Part shown: positions 12,087 through 22,490 of the stretch, piece by piece
How positions within the stretch are numbered: position 1 is the stretch's first letter
Layout of the letters: every line of letters begins with the position of its first letter
Source of the DNA: Galaxea fascicularis
Taxonomy: Eukaryota > Cnidaria > Anthozoa > Scleractinia > Euphylliidae
DNA length: 64,000 nucleotides
NCBI GenBank assembly: GCA_948470475.1
Contig: OX419345.1
Coordinates: 18,662,739 to 18,726,738, forward strand
Direction of reading: 5' to 3'
The notes under the pieces: generated by a model
Told to the model about the DNA's origin: nothing
The model's database searches: none
What the model saw: only the letters and a program-made list of their open reading frames with translations
Translations under genes and position numbers: made by a program

Positions 12087-12327
12087 GGGTGCTTTCGATT
12101 GGGAAATCCGGATTTAGATCTTAAAATCCGGATCTTCGGATTTCCAATCGAACACAAAATCCGAAAACGGATTTCGCGACGGATTTCGTTAATTGAAATC
12201 CTTCCCCCACATGGATTTCAATTAACGAAATCCGTCGCGAAATCCGTTTTCGGATTTTGTGTTCGATTGGAAATCCGAAGATCCGGATTTTAAGATCTAA
12301 ATCCGGATTTCCCAATCGAAAGCACCC
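12087..12327. mobile_element. Palindromic PIF/Harbinger-like MITE
   Basis: A 241-bp element whose two halves are inverted copies of each other, so both strands read almost the same peptide. The ends are GGGTGCTTTCGATTGGGAAA and its complement; it is flanked by TAA on both sides (12084-12086, 12328-12330). The terminal GGGTGCTTTC is shared with the Harbinger-like element at 48651-49286. Confidence 0.88.
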
Positions 12328-12745
12328 TAAATTCAACGAGCGTCCAGACAAATGAAAATGAATTATAAGGGAGGTTTAAGACTGTAGGTATTTAATATTA
12401 TAGTCCGTGTGGACCATAGTTCAGAGACCTAGACCTAGTTCAAAAAGTTAATTTTATGCGGAATAACAAGTACATATATTGAGGAAGAGAATTTGACGAC
12501 AACCATATATAACGAGGTCATTCGGTCTAAATTGGCTAAATACAGGAATGACACACTTCCATAGTTTTTGGGAATATTTCTAAACTGGAGTTAGAAAGAA
12601 GTTAATAAACGTAATACCACGCCGTATCACAACTTTCTGCTTTCATTCCTCACGTGGTCCCAGCGGGTAGTGGTTTTTGGCCTTTGCTTACGGTTTTGGT
12701 GCAAATGCTATCTTACTAAAATTGTTCCAGTTATAGTGAACCTAC

Positions 12746-14518
12746 CATAGCATACACTCATCACGAGGTCATTTCTGATGTACTGCAACTTGTTAAAGGG
12801 ACCAACGAACACATTTTCGTCGACCGGTCTCGAAGCCATTCTTTCCAGTTGTCTTATATCAAAGTAATTTCCAACTCCAACGGTGTAAATCCGCACACCA
12901 CTTTGTTTGATTTTAAACGCAGGCTCAGACACAGGGTCAGTTGATCTGAAACGTCGCCGATATTTAGTACAGCACTTTGCAAACGAGAGCTTGCATTTAA
13001 TATTGATATCGGAGGAGTGAGTAAATGGAGCAAATTGATTTTACTAAGACCCTCTTTTCCTCAGAATCTTCGGTGTGTTCCTTTTTTCTCCATCAAGCGT
13101 GGTGAAAACTGGCACTAAATTAGAAAAATAACCGCTTGTTTCCACCTTTTTTCTTCGTTTTCCCAAAGGACCCTTCTTATGGAGGAGGGAATTAATTATG
13201 ACATGCCACTGCTAACAGAAGTGAAAGAACCACAGAAACGCCATCTGTTTTAAATACATGCGTCCAATGATCAACTGGTATACGTAGACTGCTTGCAGTC
13301 GGTTTCTCTCTCGAATTTCTCTCTTGAATTATACAATCTCTCAAAGCGCACCAGAACAAAATGGTACGAGAAAGTTTGGGACAAGACGAGGGGGAAGGGG
13401 GAGAGAAGAAAAACCGACCGTCTTTTCTCGTGTCGCCCCAATACGTTTCATATAAATCATGTAAACCACTTTGTTTTGCGAACGTGCGCGCTGGGATGAA
13501 ACCTTAAGAGAAAAGGAGGACTGCTAGCAATCTACTGGAAACGGGAACATATCTGTAAAGTACGATTCAAAAGTTTCTTTTCGTTTCATAATTAGTTTTG
13601 TAAATAAAAAAACGAACAACAACAACAAACATTGAGTGTGTAAACAAATCACAATACCATCACCACCACCCAGACCACTAACTGAGCAAGAACAACAACA
13701 ACAATAACAAAGAAAGAGATAGTTGTATGGCCACGTTACCCTTCCACCCTTTCTACTTATGACCAAGAAAACCAGAAGATCCTCAGGAACTAAATCGATT
13801 TCAGCGGCATACGCGTCCGCAAGTTCGTATTCGTATTTTCACTCTCATAAAGGTAACGTACGCAACATACCTGCCATCCGTGATAACCACCAAAACCTTA
13901 GGTATATCATTGCTAGACCCAGCGTTACACGATTTTTGGCGAAATAGGTGATACGCTGCCATACGTAAGGCATGACCGGTATTGGAACTTGTTAACCACT
14001 GTTTTGAAGCTTTCCTTAGTGCCTGGGTAATACTTGATGTTCGCTGTGGACTTGAAGAAGTGGGGAAAAAGGAATGGGCTGTGAAAAGTGTTTCTATCGA
14101 AAGAATGATTTGAGATTGTCTCTAAGCTGGAGTTGGAATAAACTCGAAATAGCTAGAGAAACAAATTACGTACAGGATCAAATTAAAGTTCCATTTTTTG
14201 TTGGATTCATTATTCATCATGACTTTTACGTAACAGAAAGTGGGGCAGATGAAAAAATATATGAACTGCAAGAGGTCAAATAAAAATCCAGAGACTGAGA
14301 ATCTTCAATTTACAACATTTACCTGTCAAAATTATATACCAAGTCAGTTTTAGCACCAAAGGTTATCAAGCCAACACGAGTTTTTGTTGAAGAAATCGAA
14401 AATTTCCAGGCCGTCCATTTAACAAAGTCAAGAAGCCTTTTAAAGTTTCCTTTTCCATACTTCTCCACGCTTGCTGAGGCCTCGACAATAAATCCCAAAT
14501 CTACACGTGCGCGGCAAA
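12746..14518 (-). CDS. N-terminal vWA domain, split over three exons, with altered MIDAS
   Basis: Three exons on the minus strand: 14323-14518, 13871-14032 and 12746-12945 (558 bp coding, 186 codons), joined at GACAG|GTAAAT, CATCAAG acceptor, GGCAG|GTATGT and CGTTTCAG acceptor. The frame stays open: KYGKGNFKRLLDF, then NFDSITQALRKASK, then VVITDGRSTDP, then GVRIYTVGVG and a closing Cys. The Thr (SSNTGHAL) and second Asp (ITDG) of the metal site are present, but the first motif reads EASAS instead of DxSxS. The last exon has donor CTATG|GTAGGT, at the same position as in the other vWA copy. Expected role is protein binding in the matrix, possibly with weakened metal dependence. Confidence 0.82.
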
Positions 14519-14689
14519 CTGAAACAAAAAATTACGAGAAATCAGTAGACGTCCACAAGTGGTGCAATGCTGCATTACGACGGAACGTTAAGCTTTTGTA
14601 TGATTGGCCGTTAAATTTTACGAGAAGCTACGATAGGTTCGGTCCAGGATTGTAGCGGATCGGAAGTCCGTTTGTCACCCAGCAACCAG

Positions 14690-15010
14690 GCCGCTACTTA
14701 GTCAGTCAATCAGTCCATCGACCGGTTGGTCGGTAGGTTAGTTGGTTAGTCAGTTAGTCAGTCAGTCAGTCAGTCAGTCGGTCAGCTAATCATTAGGTCG
14801 CTCGGTCGGCTGGTCACAGTCAGTCAGTCAGTCAGTCAGTAGGTAAGTAGTCGGACAGTCTGTCAGTCAGTCAGTCAGTCAGTAGTCGGTCGGTCATTCA
14901 GTCAGTCAGTCAGTCCGTGCATCTGTCTGTCCGTCAGTCAGTGAGACGGTCATTCAGCTGGTCGGTCGGTCGGTCAGTCAACCAGTCCATCGATCAGTCA
15001 GCCAGCAAAC
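14690..15010. repeat. Degenerate GTCA/GTCG tetranucleotide satellite
   Basis: About 320 bp made of variants of gtca, gtcg, gtta and gtcc, with several clean runs of cagt units. It lies in the intron just downstream of the signal-peptide region of the mosaic gene. No spacers or conserved repeat units of CRISPR type are present. Confidence 0.9.
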
Positions 15011-15156
15011 TAGTTCAATTGATAAAACGTAAATAAGCAGGTTTACTTTGAAATTATTGCTATTGCTATATTACTGAAATTTTATTGTTGAATCACTTGC
15101 AACAGAAAAAGATCTTGTATACTTGCCTTACGGAAAATGATAAACTTACATGGACT

Positions 15157-15180
15157 GGGCCTCCCAAGTAGTGCTAAAAT
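15157..15180 (-). CDS. Possible micro-exon between signal peptide and first vWA domain
   Basis: A minus-strand segment lies between acceptor CTGATTTTAG and a strong donor CCAT|GTAAGT. As a 24-bp exon it keeps an open frame after the signal-peptide exon, but it leaves two bases over while the vWA exon 14323-14518 needs one. Using the later AG inside it (11-bp exon) would close the frame, but that acceptor is weak. Either a further exon is hidden in the tetranucleotide repeat, or one border is misread. Confidence 0.3.
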
Positions 15181-15308
15181 CAGAAATAAATCGTAAAGAA
15201 AAACAATCTGTCAATTCGGTGATCAATCAATTGATTAGTTTATCAAATTTTCTTCACATTTGGAGATAAAAGCCGATTCGTACTGCAAGCGGGTTAGGTA
15301 AAACTTAC

Positions 15309-15565
15309 GGCCTTGAAAGTTGATCACCATGGGGTTTCAGCAAGAAATAATTGTGTTTGAGAAAGCGTAAGCCCCTAAAGCCCTTCCCAGCCAAACTTGA
15401 AGTGATGTCTTTTTCATCACGGTCGTTGCTTTTTGAACCGCGCAAACTAGTAGTGTAATTGAACAGAACTTCCCTCTGCTTATATTCTCTATTGTCACCC
15501 TCAAAGTTTCCGTTGTGAGCCAGCGCAGCCAAAAGCAAGGTACCGAAAACAGTGTTGGATATCAT
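15309..15565 (-). CDS. First coding exon with signal peptide of the secreted mosaic gene
   Basis: The ATG at 15565 opens 85 codons up to donor GGCC|GTAAGT at 15309. The first 17 residues (MISNTVFGTLLLAALAH) form a short signal peptide with a likely cut after ALA. The rest is hydrophilic, with many Lys/Arg/Asp residues and one NYT glycosylation site, and could be a propeptide. The whole gene from here to the left edge codes for about 1,000 residues: signal peptide, vWA, short Cys exon, Pro linker, cysteine domain, acidic linker, vWA, LamG. Upstream (15566-16900) no further minus-strand coding exon is apparent, so this is taken as the first coding exon. Confidence 0.65.
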
Positions 15566-16900
15566 CGCTTACGAAAATTGTGTTACGATGCTTAACTTTT
15601 TACCTTGCAACTTTCAACAATTCATGCGGATTCTCATGAGGAAAATAGTTTTTAACCAGTCAAAATAAACTATGTTGACTTTTCTCGTCCAACTGAAAAT
15701 TGTTGTGATGAAGCACACCTGCTAAAAATATGACAATCTCTTTTTAAAGCTTTAAATCTTTGGGAACTTGGGAAAGACTTAGAACTAACTAATATTGTGC
15801 CAATATCAATGTTGCACAGTGAAGCTCCCAAAATTACAATAGTTGCTCCTTTTAATATGGTCAGTGGGTTTTGAACTTGTTCACACTGACAATGCATAGG
15901 TTCATGTGATCTTGAACTTGTTTTCATAAAGGATCAAAACATCTTTTCTGGTGAGCTGATTTAATTGTCATGAGGACCTCCCACAGTACCACGTTTGTAC
16001 TTATTCCTGAATTTCAACGAAGAGGTTTCAAAAATCGTATCAATGTCGTTGATATATAAAAAATGTTGTGGAAAATTTTGATACCCGCTATTACCATACT
16101 TTTTTTTTTCGCAGTAATGAAAAGTGACATGTTAAAAAGTAACCACCAACCACTATTTGTCATGATGCACTTATCTCCTAAATTGCATTTTGGTTTAATT
16201 TAAATTAGCATGTAATAAAACAGTAGATAGCGCGTTTTTCGCGCCCTCTGATTGGCCACTCAAACCTGGAATAGCAAGTGCTATTCACCTCCGAGTAACT
16301 CGCTTGAAAAACGTACAGGAATAAATGAATTCAAAATCATCATTTTTGAGCAATACTATCTCACTGGTTTCTCACTGGTTTAGTATAGACTAAAACAATT
16401 ATTTACCCCAGTGTCGCTGGCCAGCAGTTAAGTAAATATCCTCCACTAGCCACCACCACTTTGGTGAATAATTGTTACTTATCTTTTTGTGCAAGTGTAT
16501 TCATGCAAAACCACATTCATAGGACACAATATAGGACTTATGCTTTCCTTCTTTCATCGTCAATCTACCTGCCCTGCACCTGTTCTTTTTAGTTGTCTTA
16601 AATGATAATACCATCGAATAACTTCAGTCGATTCAACAAATGGGAAGTAAATATTGTTACTATAGTAGGTTTTGTAGATAATTATCAGGTTAAGGGCGGC
16701 ATCACATTCTCAACGGGCACGGTTGCAACTTCGCTATGTTCCTCTTTAATACCAATGTGAACGTAACCAAGCAATGTCTATTAACAATTTATATGTTATA
16801 TTTTTAAAGTTCACCTTACTCAAAAGTGTAGTATCAATCCATAATTGGCGCTGCCATTTAATTAAAGTTACAGTCTTAAATACTTGACAGTTATGCTGTT
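15566..16900. other. Intergenic, no gene seen
   Basis: Region upstream of the mosaic gene. AT-rich; no coding exon with good borders, no RNA gene and no transposon ends were recognised. It should contain the promoter of the leftward gene, but no clear TATA box could be assigned. Confidence 0.5.
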
Positions 16901-17003
16901 TACTAAGAAAATACAGCCCCATGCATGTGAGGTCTTGGTAGTCTTGCTAGTCAATGGTTAGGGCATCCAAGATACCTATGCTTTAATTTCCTCCTTGAAA
17001 AAG

Positions 17004-17210
17004 TCTTATTATAGCCCCATGTATTATCAGTCTTCTTATCCGTCGAGTTATCCTTCTTCATATCCCAATCCTGCCCCATCTTCGTATTCATCATATGGCA
17101 GCTCAGGTCCCGCGGGATGTCCCTATCAGTTGGGTCAAAGTAATTGCATAGGCCTCACTGCAGCAGGAACAACCCTATGCAAGCAACCGAAACGAGACGT
17201 TTATAATTAA
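17004..17210 (+). CDS. Tyr/Ser/Pro-rich 3'-terminal exon candidate
   Basis: An open stretch of 68 codons and a TAA stop, preceded by a pyrimidine-rich acceptor (TTTCCTCCTTGAAAAAG). The peptide carries tandem SSYP units (QSSYPSSYPSSYPNP), then YSSYGSSGPAGCPY, two or three cysteines and the basic end KQPKRDVYN. Tyr/Ser repeats of this kind occur in cross-linked secreted structural proteins. No start codon or signal peptide could be linked to it, so upstream exons are missing or it is a fragment moved with a repeat: the whole 16.9-19.6 kb block has a second, decayed copy at 56755-58083. Confidence 0.4.
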   Translation, partial: SYYSPMYYQSSYPSSYPSSYPNPAPSSYSSYGSSGPAGCPYQLGQSNCIGLTAAGTTLCKQPKRDVYN

Positions 17211-19128
17211 AGGAAATGGTAAAATGTTTGCCGGTTTTTGGGACTAGTTTTTTAGGGACTAGTCTTGATCGAGTTTTCATTATGAAATGCATCTGGATTC
17301 AGTATATTGATTTAAATGGTTGATTGAATGATTGATTGATTGCCGATTGATTCATAGATTTGGAAGATAAAAAAAATGAAAACAAACGAATGACCAGATT
17401 AGGGGCTAAATTTGAAACAGAAGAAAACATTGCCTTAAAACTCTTTTCCAGACGGGCCTAATATCTGATTCCTCAGGGAATCATTTTTGACAGAAGCACT
17501 GTGACTGCTTTTAGAACTTGAAAGATGAAATTAACCGTTGTTACTGGCAAATGTTTAGTTGTTTAAACTTTAGCTGCCATAAACTCAATACAGCTGAAGA
17601 TTTCCCTTAAAAATGACTGTTTGTTCTGCTCAGAAAACCAAAAATGTTTGCTTTGAATACCCTCGAACGCCAAAAATACGCATTTTAATCTTAAAGTTTT
17701 CCATACAAAAATTCCTCCGAGCGCCGAAAGTCAGTATTTGCAGTGAAGTTCAGTTCCTCTGCTCTGTTCTCTTCCATGCATTCCTGCTCACTCTTGGCAA
17801 GCAGCGCAAAAGCTCTTTGAGTACAGCTATTCCCACTCATTTGAAATTTTCGTCTTCACAACCGAATTGAAGTGCGCCAATTTCTATTTCATATATTTTT
17901 AGAAGTCCTGCAGGCGAAATATTCAGCTGATTGTATTATCTATAAGTCAAAACCCAAACCAAAATTGCCATGCTAGGTCCTGGAAGCCATCCACAGTATT
18001 GTAGTTCTCGTCGATATAGAACTAGGAGACATTGGTTTACGTTGGTTTATTGGCAAGGCGAAGCGAAGCGAAGCAACGTACAGTTTAAAACAACTACCAA
18101 ACACGATGAATAATCAACATCATATACCCACGATATGTAGTGGCCTGGGCACTACTAATAGCCTAACCGCAGGCCAGAAATGGAACTAACCGATATCACG
18201 ACACACAGAAAGGCCAGAAAGACAACCTCACCCGTCAACCACCGTGCTCGCTGAGACAATTTCGGCGGCTCATTCCCTGTGAAATCGTTTTCCACCTCTT
18301 TTTTCTTTCAGAGGATTGCCTCTACCCTATCCAAGCTTAAGGATGCCAGGCTGGGGGCTTCTGAAGTGGCAAATGGCTCGAAAAAACACTTATAAATCGA
18401 ATACGTACCAAGTTCCTTCGCGAGTGCTCGCTTGACAAACAAGCAACAGCTAGCGTGACAAGCGTGACAAGGGTGACAAAAAAGAGAGAGCCCTCGGTGT
18501 GTTAGATCAGCAAAAATCTCTATCGTAGAGCCAAATAAGGAATGACGAGAAATGGCAAAAACCGGCCAAAAACGTGCTCGGGAAATGAGTTAATCGCATG
18601 GTACTGACTAATTGTAACAAATGTATTGAATGAGCTTGTACTGCAGCTTAATTATACGGAAACCTTAATCCAAGGCTATGGTTGCATTTCGTCGAACTTG
18701 CTTACCTTATATACTCATTTTGTCACATGACTTAGCCTTCAAAGAAGGTGTAGATCGCTGGAGCGACAATTCGGTTCGTGTTATGGAAATATTGGAGGAA
18801 AACAGAAGATGAAATCCTTAAAGACCCACATTACAAATCCCGTGTGAACGAACTTATGAGCCAGCCCTTGAGTCAAATCATGTTGTCGTACAAAACGGAG
18901 GACAGCGCCTTGGTGCAAAAGTGGGCACAGCCAGGTTCGCGAGTAAGATCAAAACATTCCTCGGGCTCCCGAAACCAATCAGACTGCAGGAGTTACCTGA
19001 ACAGGATTTCCTGCAGCTCGCGTAGAGTGAATGATCGATCGGGGGCATTTCTAGGCCTGGAAATCGTGACAAGGAAATCTGGCCCCTATGCAGTCTTTAT
19101 AACAATGAAAAAGCCGAGACGTCTTGTT

Positions 19129-19166
19129 ATAATAATAATTATTATTATTATTATTATTATTATTAA
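19129..19166. repeat. (ATT)n microsatellite
   Basis: About a dozen att units in a row inside duplicated block A; shortened or absent in copy B. Confidence 0.9.
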
Positions 19167-19955
19167 GACTACCATTATAGTCATTATTATCATTATCATT
19201 GTCATTATGGTTACCCCAGTTGTTATTGTTATCACTGCTATTATCAGGCCAGCAAGCTCTAGACTCTTTCCCCCCTCTTTCAAACTTGCATACTTTAAGA
19301 ACATAAAAGTGGGGCAGTACTATACATCACTACCGGGATACAGAGGGTTTCTTAAAGGTTCTATTTCATTAATTTGAAAACACAGTTGTTTTGACTTCGT
19401 TTCACTCTGAAGCAGACGTCCTACGTCAGAAACAGTAAATCATAAAGCAATATAGTTTATTTCCTGGAACAACTAAATGAGACATTCTTACCAAAATAAT
19501 GCAATAATTATTACACTCAAGTTGTCAACTTTAAAGAAAAGAAAATCATAACATGTACTGTAGCGACGTTAAGTTAAGTAAATTTTTCAAGTCCGTGTCA
19601 GCTGATTCGTGCGGCGTTCTCCATCAGTAGAACAAGGATCCCTTCTGAGCAATTCGATTGCTTAGAACGAATTCTGCTCAGTATCCCAATCAAACGGAGC
19701 ATTTCGTTTCTTCTTATATGGTTGAATGTTCGCGATCCCACATTCGCTATTGTAGCAACCCAGCGCCTGTTCTTCGCACGTCCCGGAGCAGTCTACGTCA
19801 CTGCAGGAAAAGCCTATTCTGTCGCATGGTGGCATTACCGCCCGTTTCAGGAAATGTCGGCTGCTGTGCTAAATTCAAATGTGAGATTAAAAAAGTGTCA
19901 ACATTTTCGTGCCAACGAGAACGTTTCTTCCCATAATAAGCAACCAGCTTTGTGT

Positions 19956-20320
19956 TCATAAATTTACTAAGCATTTTTGTGAATTATGTTTTGACAATCC
20001 AGCTACAGATATAATATCGCAAGCAGGTCCCCAGGAGGGAAACACGTGATTGCAAGGGATCATCAAAGGGTTGATTCCGGGATGTTTTTGGGTAGGGAAT
20101 TTTTTTGGGGTATTCAAAACAATCTGAAGATCCGTGGTAGTGCCCTGTTCGGCTGGTCCAGTAAGATCATGGTCATCTATGGTTGTCATCGCACACTGGA
20201 ATTACGCATAAAAAGAAAGAAAACACTTAAGCTTACCAGTTTGTTGTTGAAAATATTTCTTGCGATCATTTCTTCAGCACAGATTGCCAGAAGGAGACAA
20301 ATGATCAACGTAGGCTTCAT
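19956..20320 (-). CDS. Small secreted cysteine-containing protein candidate (two exons)
   Basis: Exon 1 is 20237-20320: the ATG at 20320 starts MKPTLIICLLLAICAEEM, a textbook signal peptide, and the exon ends at donor AACTG|GTAAGC in phase 0. Exon 2 is 19956-20195: acceptor GTAATTCCAG, phase 0, then about 79 codons to a TGA. Together they give 107 residues with a mature part of roughly 90 residues that is Thr/Pro-rich and holds four cysteines (CAMTT, PCNHVF, GPACDII, QKCLVN). A TATA-like ATATAAG lies about 95 bp upstream of the ATG. No family is recognised. Exon 1 is more certain than exon 2, whose sequence might be a repeat-derived stretch; the true second exon could lie further left. Confidence 0.42.
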
Positions 20321-20413
20321 TGTCGTCCGATGGCAGATAGTTTTTTCTGAAAATGACTAATGGAAGTTAGCTGCTCGAATGCAAAGAACATCTGGACTTT
20401 GCTGAAAAGTCTG

Positions 20414-20421
20414 CCACTTAT
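20414..20421 (-). promoter_or_regulatory. Possible TATA box of the small secreted gene
   Basis: On the minus strand the sequence reads TAATATAAGTGG, about 95 bp upstream of the ATG at 20320, which leaves room for a short 5' leader. Confidence 0.3.
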
Positions 20422-20429
20422 ATTACTGT

Positions 20430-22256
20430 ATAATCTGTTATTCTATATTCATTTGTTATTTCTTGCACTGGTCACCGCCCCTCGATTAACAAATAGACGA
20501 ACAAACTAGCTCTTACGTCTTTCCGCACTTAAGATTTACGATAAGGAAACCGGTGGGCTAATCCTAGGACCGTATAGGCCAGACAAGGAAGCGGTTGAGT
20601 AAAGACAGCTTCATTTCATTTTAACAGCAAACTCGGATGTTGTCTCACCATTGTTTATAATTGATACAAAGTACGACTGTTTCAGTTTCCAAATAGTTGA
20701 ATAGCAATTTTTTAGGGTGGCTGACTAGATTCATATTACCATCATATAAATATAGTTTCATTTCTATACACAATCTTTTAATGGTAAAGTGAAACTGATG
20801 GCAAAGTAAAGAAGAACTGTTGCTGCGTTTAAATTTATCTTATTGTGGGAAGTACAGTTGCATGTTAATAACCCTGTGAAACTGTCAGTGGACGACATTA
20901 GTGGCAATTGTTCAACACCAGTCACTGTTAATAGCATACTAATCCACTAAGGATGAAATAGTTGTACAGTTCTTTTCAGAACGATATAGTGCGTCACGGG
21001 GCTCAGTACGACTTAAAATGCCTGACATACTCAAAATTGTTGACTTAATCACAAGAGAAAAATAGCGGATATGGGCCAAGAATTTGTTACCATGGGACAA
21101 TGACAAGTTTAATGTATGCCGGATATCGAGATCAAAATGCGTTTGCGTTCGATCGAATAATTTCAGTTGCAGGGTTTATGTTTGAAAATCTGGTTTGTAA
21201 ATCAGAGTAATATAACCGTGTGAAACTGGTCCACTTCAACAAAAAATAAGCACTGTATTTTTCTAACATTGTTTCCATTGTATTCCTTCGGTCAGACCTC
21301 TCTCTTTCTATGTGTTGTTTTCGGTTATCACTCAACATGTCATCAAATGAATCTAGTATGGACTCAATGTACTGGTTTCCAAATGAAACGCTTTACAGCC
21401 TGGCCCCTCGACTCACTAATAAAACTGCTTTTGAACAGTTTATATTTATATCTCTTGGTATCTATCAGTCTCAAAAAGCTAGCATGCAGCTTGGGCAAAT
21501 GTGTGGGCGCAACACTTGAGGTTGTTTGCAAGGAATGAAAACTGCTGAGGCACTCGGTGACTATTACCTCCAAACGCCCCCAAACCCTCAAATCATCATA
21601 CCTCTCTTCTTACCGGACTGTCCAAAAATAGATGATTGTTATAAATATGACCCGCGAGCACTGATCGTTAAAAGTAAGGTCGAGTCTCGAAGGCTTTTAT
21701 TCCATCACTCAGGCTTAGCTCAGTTATCGATTTCAATGGTGATTTTAAGTAGATAGCGGCTGTGGCAAAAAATTATTTTGTGCGATCGTGAACTGAAGGG
21801 ATGTGTCTTTTTCGCAATGTAAACATACTGGCTGATATGCTTTACGCCCCGCGACATTATTACCCGGTTATTATTAATGGTGATGCATTTGAATCGTTTT
21901 TGTCAGGGTTGTCACTGATTCGAAATACACATGCATATTAGTGGTTTCGCCAAAGAGTCTCTCTTTTGGGGAAAAGGCGAGAAAACGGTGTTTCCTACCC
22001 GACCCCAACCAGGGACCTATGAATTGTTTTTCATTGAAAACAAACTGAAACTGTTTTCATCAAGACAAGCGCATTACTCAAAATATGAATCTATCGCTCT
22101 GAGAGTCGGATATGCCCCTTGACTATTTCCTTATTTAATTTCTAATTCGTAAAGACTACGACAATCCTAAGAGCGAGACTAAGGAATACAGACAAGTCAA
22201 CGGCAATTGATGGTTTATAATTTTCAGTCTAGGAATGTTTACCCACCCTGAATTGG
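20430..22256. other. Intergenic, no gene supported
   Basis: Several open stretches of 60-90 codons occur on both strands around 21.1-21.8 kb and overlap each other, but none shows a signal peptide, domain motif or convincing splice borders. Confidence 0.45.
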
Positions 22257-22490
22257 ATGTTTGGGTGTGCTACTGGGAAATCAGTGCTCTTCCTCCTACT
22301 ATATTTCAGTTGTCTTTTATCTGTAAACACTGCATTCAATTTTCGCCGCTTTCGAGACGTTCCCAGGATCCTCCATCGACGCCTTGCTTACCTTGAGGGC
22401 CTAGAACAAGACAATGTCTATTCAGGAAATCGCACCACCTCGAGTGCAATTCGGGATTCGCAGTTATTTAAAATTCACTCAAATTCCTAG
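22257..22490 (+). CDS. Possible signal-peptide exon, part of a repeated sequence
   Basis: Open reading of 77 codons with a strong hydrophobic core (SVLFLLLYFSCLLSVNTAF) followed by an Arg-rich stretch and one N-glycosylation site (NRT). A 90-bp part (22370-22461) recurs at 47904-47995 with frameshifting differences; there it runs on into an open frame with a membrane segment. No good donor was found at the point where the two copies diverge, so this may be the start of a small gene or a gene fragment carried in a repeat. Confidence 0.3.
   Translation: MFGCATGKSVLFLLLYFSCLLSVNTAFNFRRFRDVPRILHRRLAYLEGLEQDNVYSGNRTTSSAIRDSQLFKIHSNS

Larger units (their letters stand above)
8459..12745. other. 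Largest intron of the mosaic gene, transposon-rich
   Basis: 4.3 kb between the short Cys exon and the vWA exon. It holds three fold-back elements (11143-11283, 11807-11886, 12087-12327) and otherwise AT-rich DNA in which no exon with consistent borders was found. Confidence 0.5.
16905..19609 (+). repeat. Duplicated block, copy A (contains the Tyr/Ser-rich exon)
   Basis: Two stretches, 16905-17420 and 18590-19609, are closely matched by the continuous block 56755-58083. Copy A carries about 1.15 kb (17430-18590) that copy B lacks, so either A gained an insert or B suffered a deletion. It includes a TTA microsatellite at 19129-19165 that is also missing in B. The copies differ by scattered substitutions and small indels. 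Confidence 0.8.

Noticed and set aside
12099..12351. Open frames on both strands with nearly the same peptide
   Set aside because: They are the two readings of one palindromic MITE, not genes.
14690..15010. Possible CRISPR-like array
   Set aside because: The repeat unit is four bases with no spacers; it is a eukaryotic simple satellite.
18778..19377. Plus-strand open frame of 199 codons
   Set aside because: It runs through the TTA microsatellite (a long Ile run) and the duplicated block, and copy B does not keep it; taken as chance.
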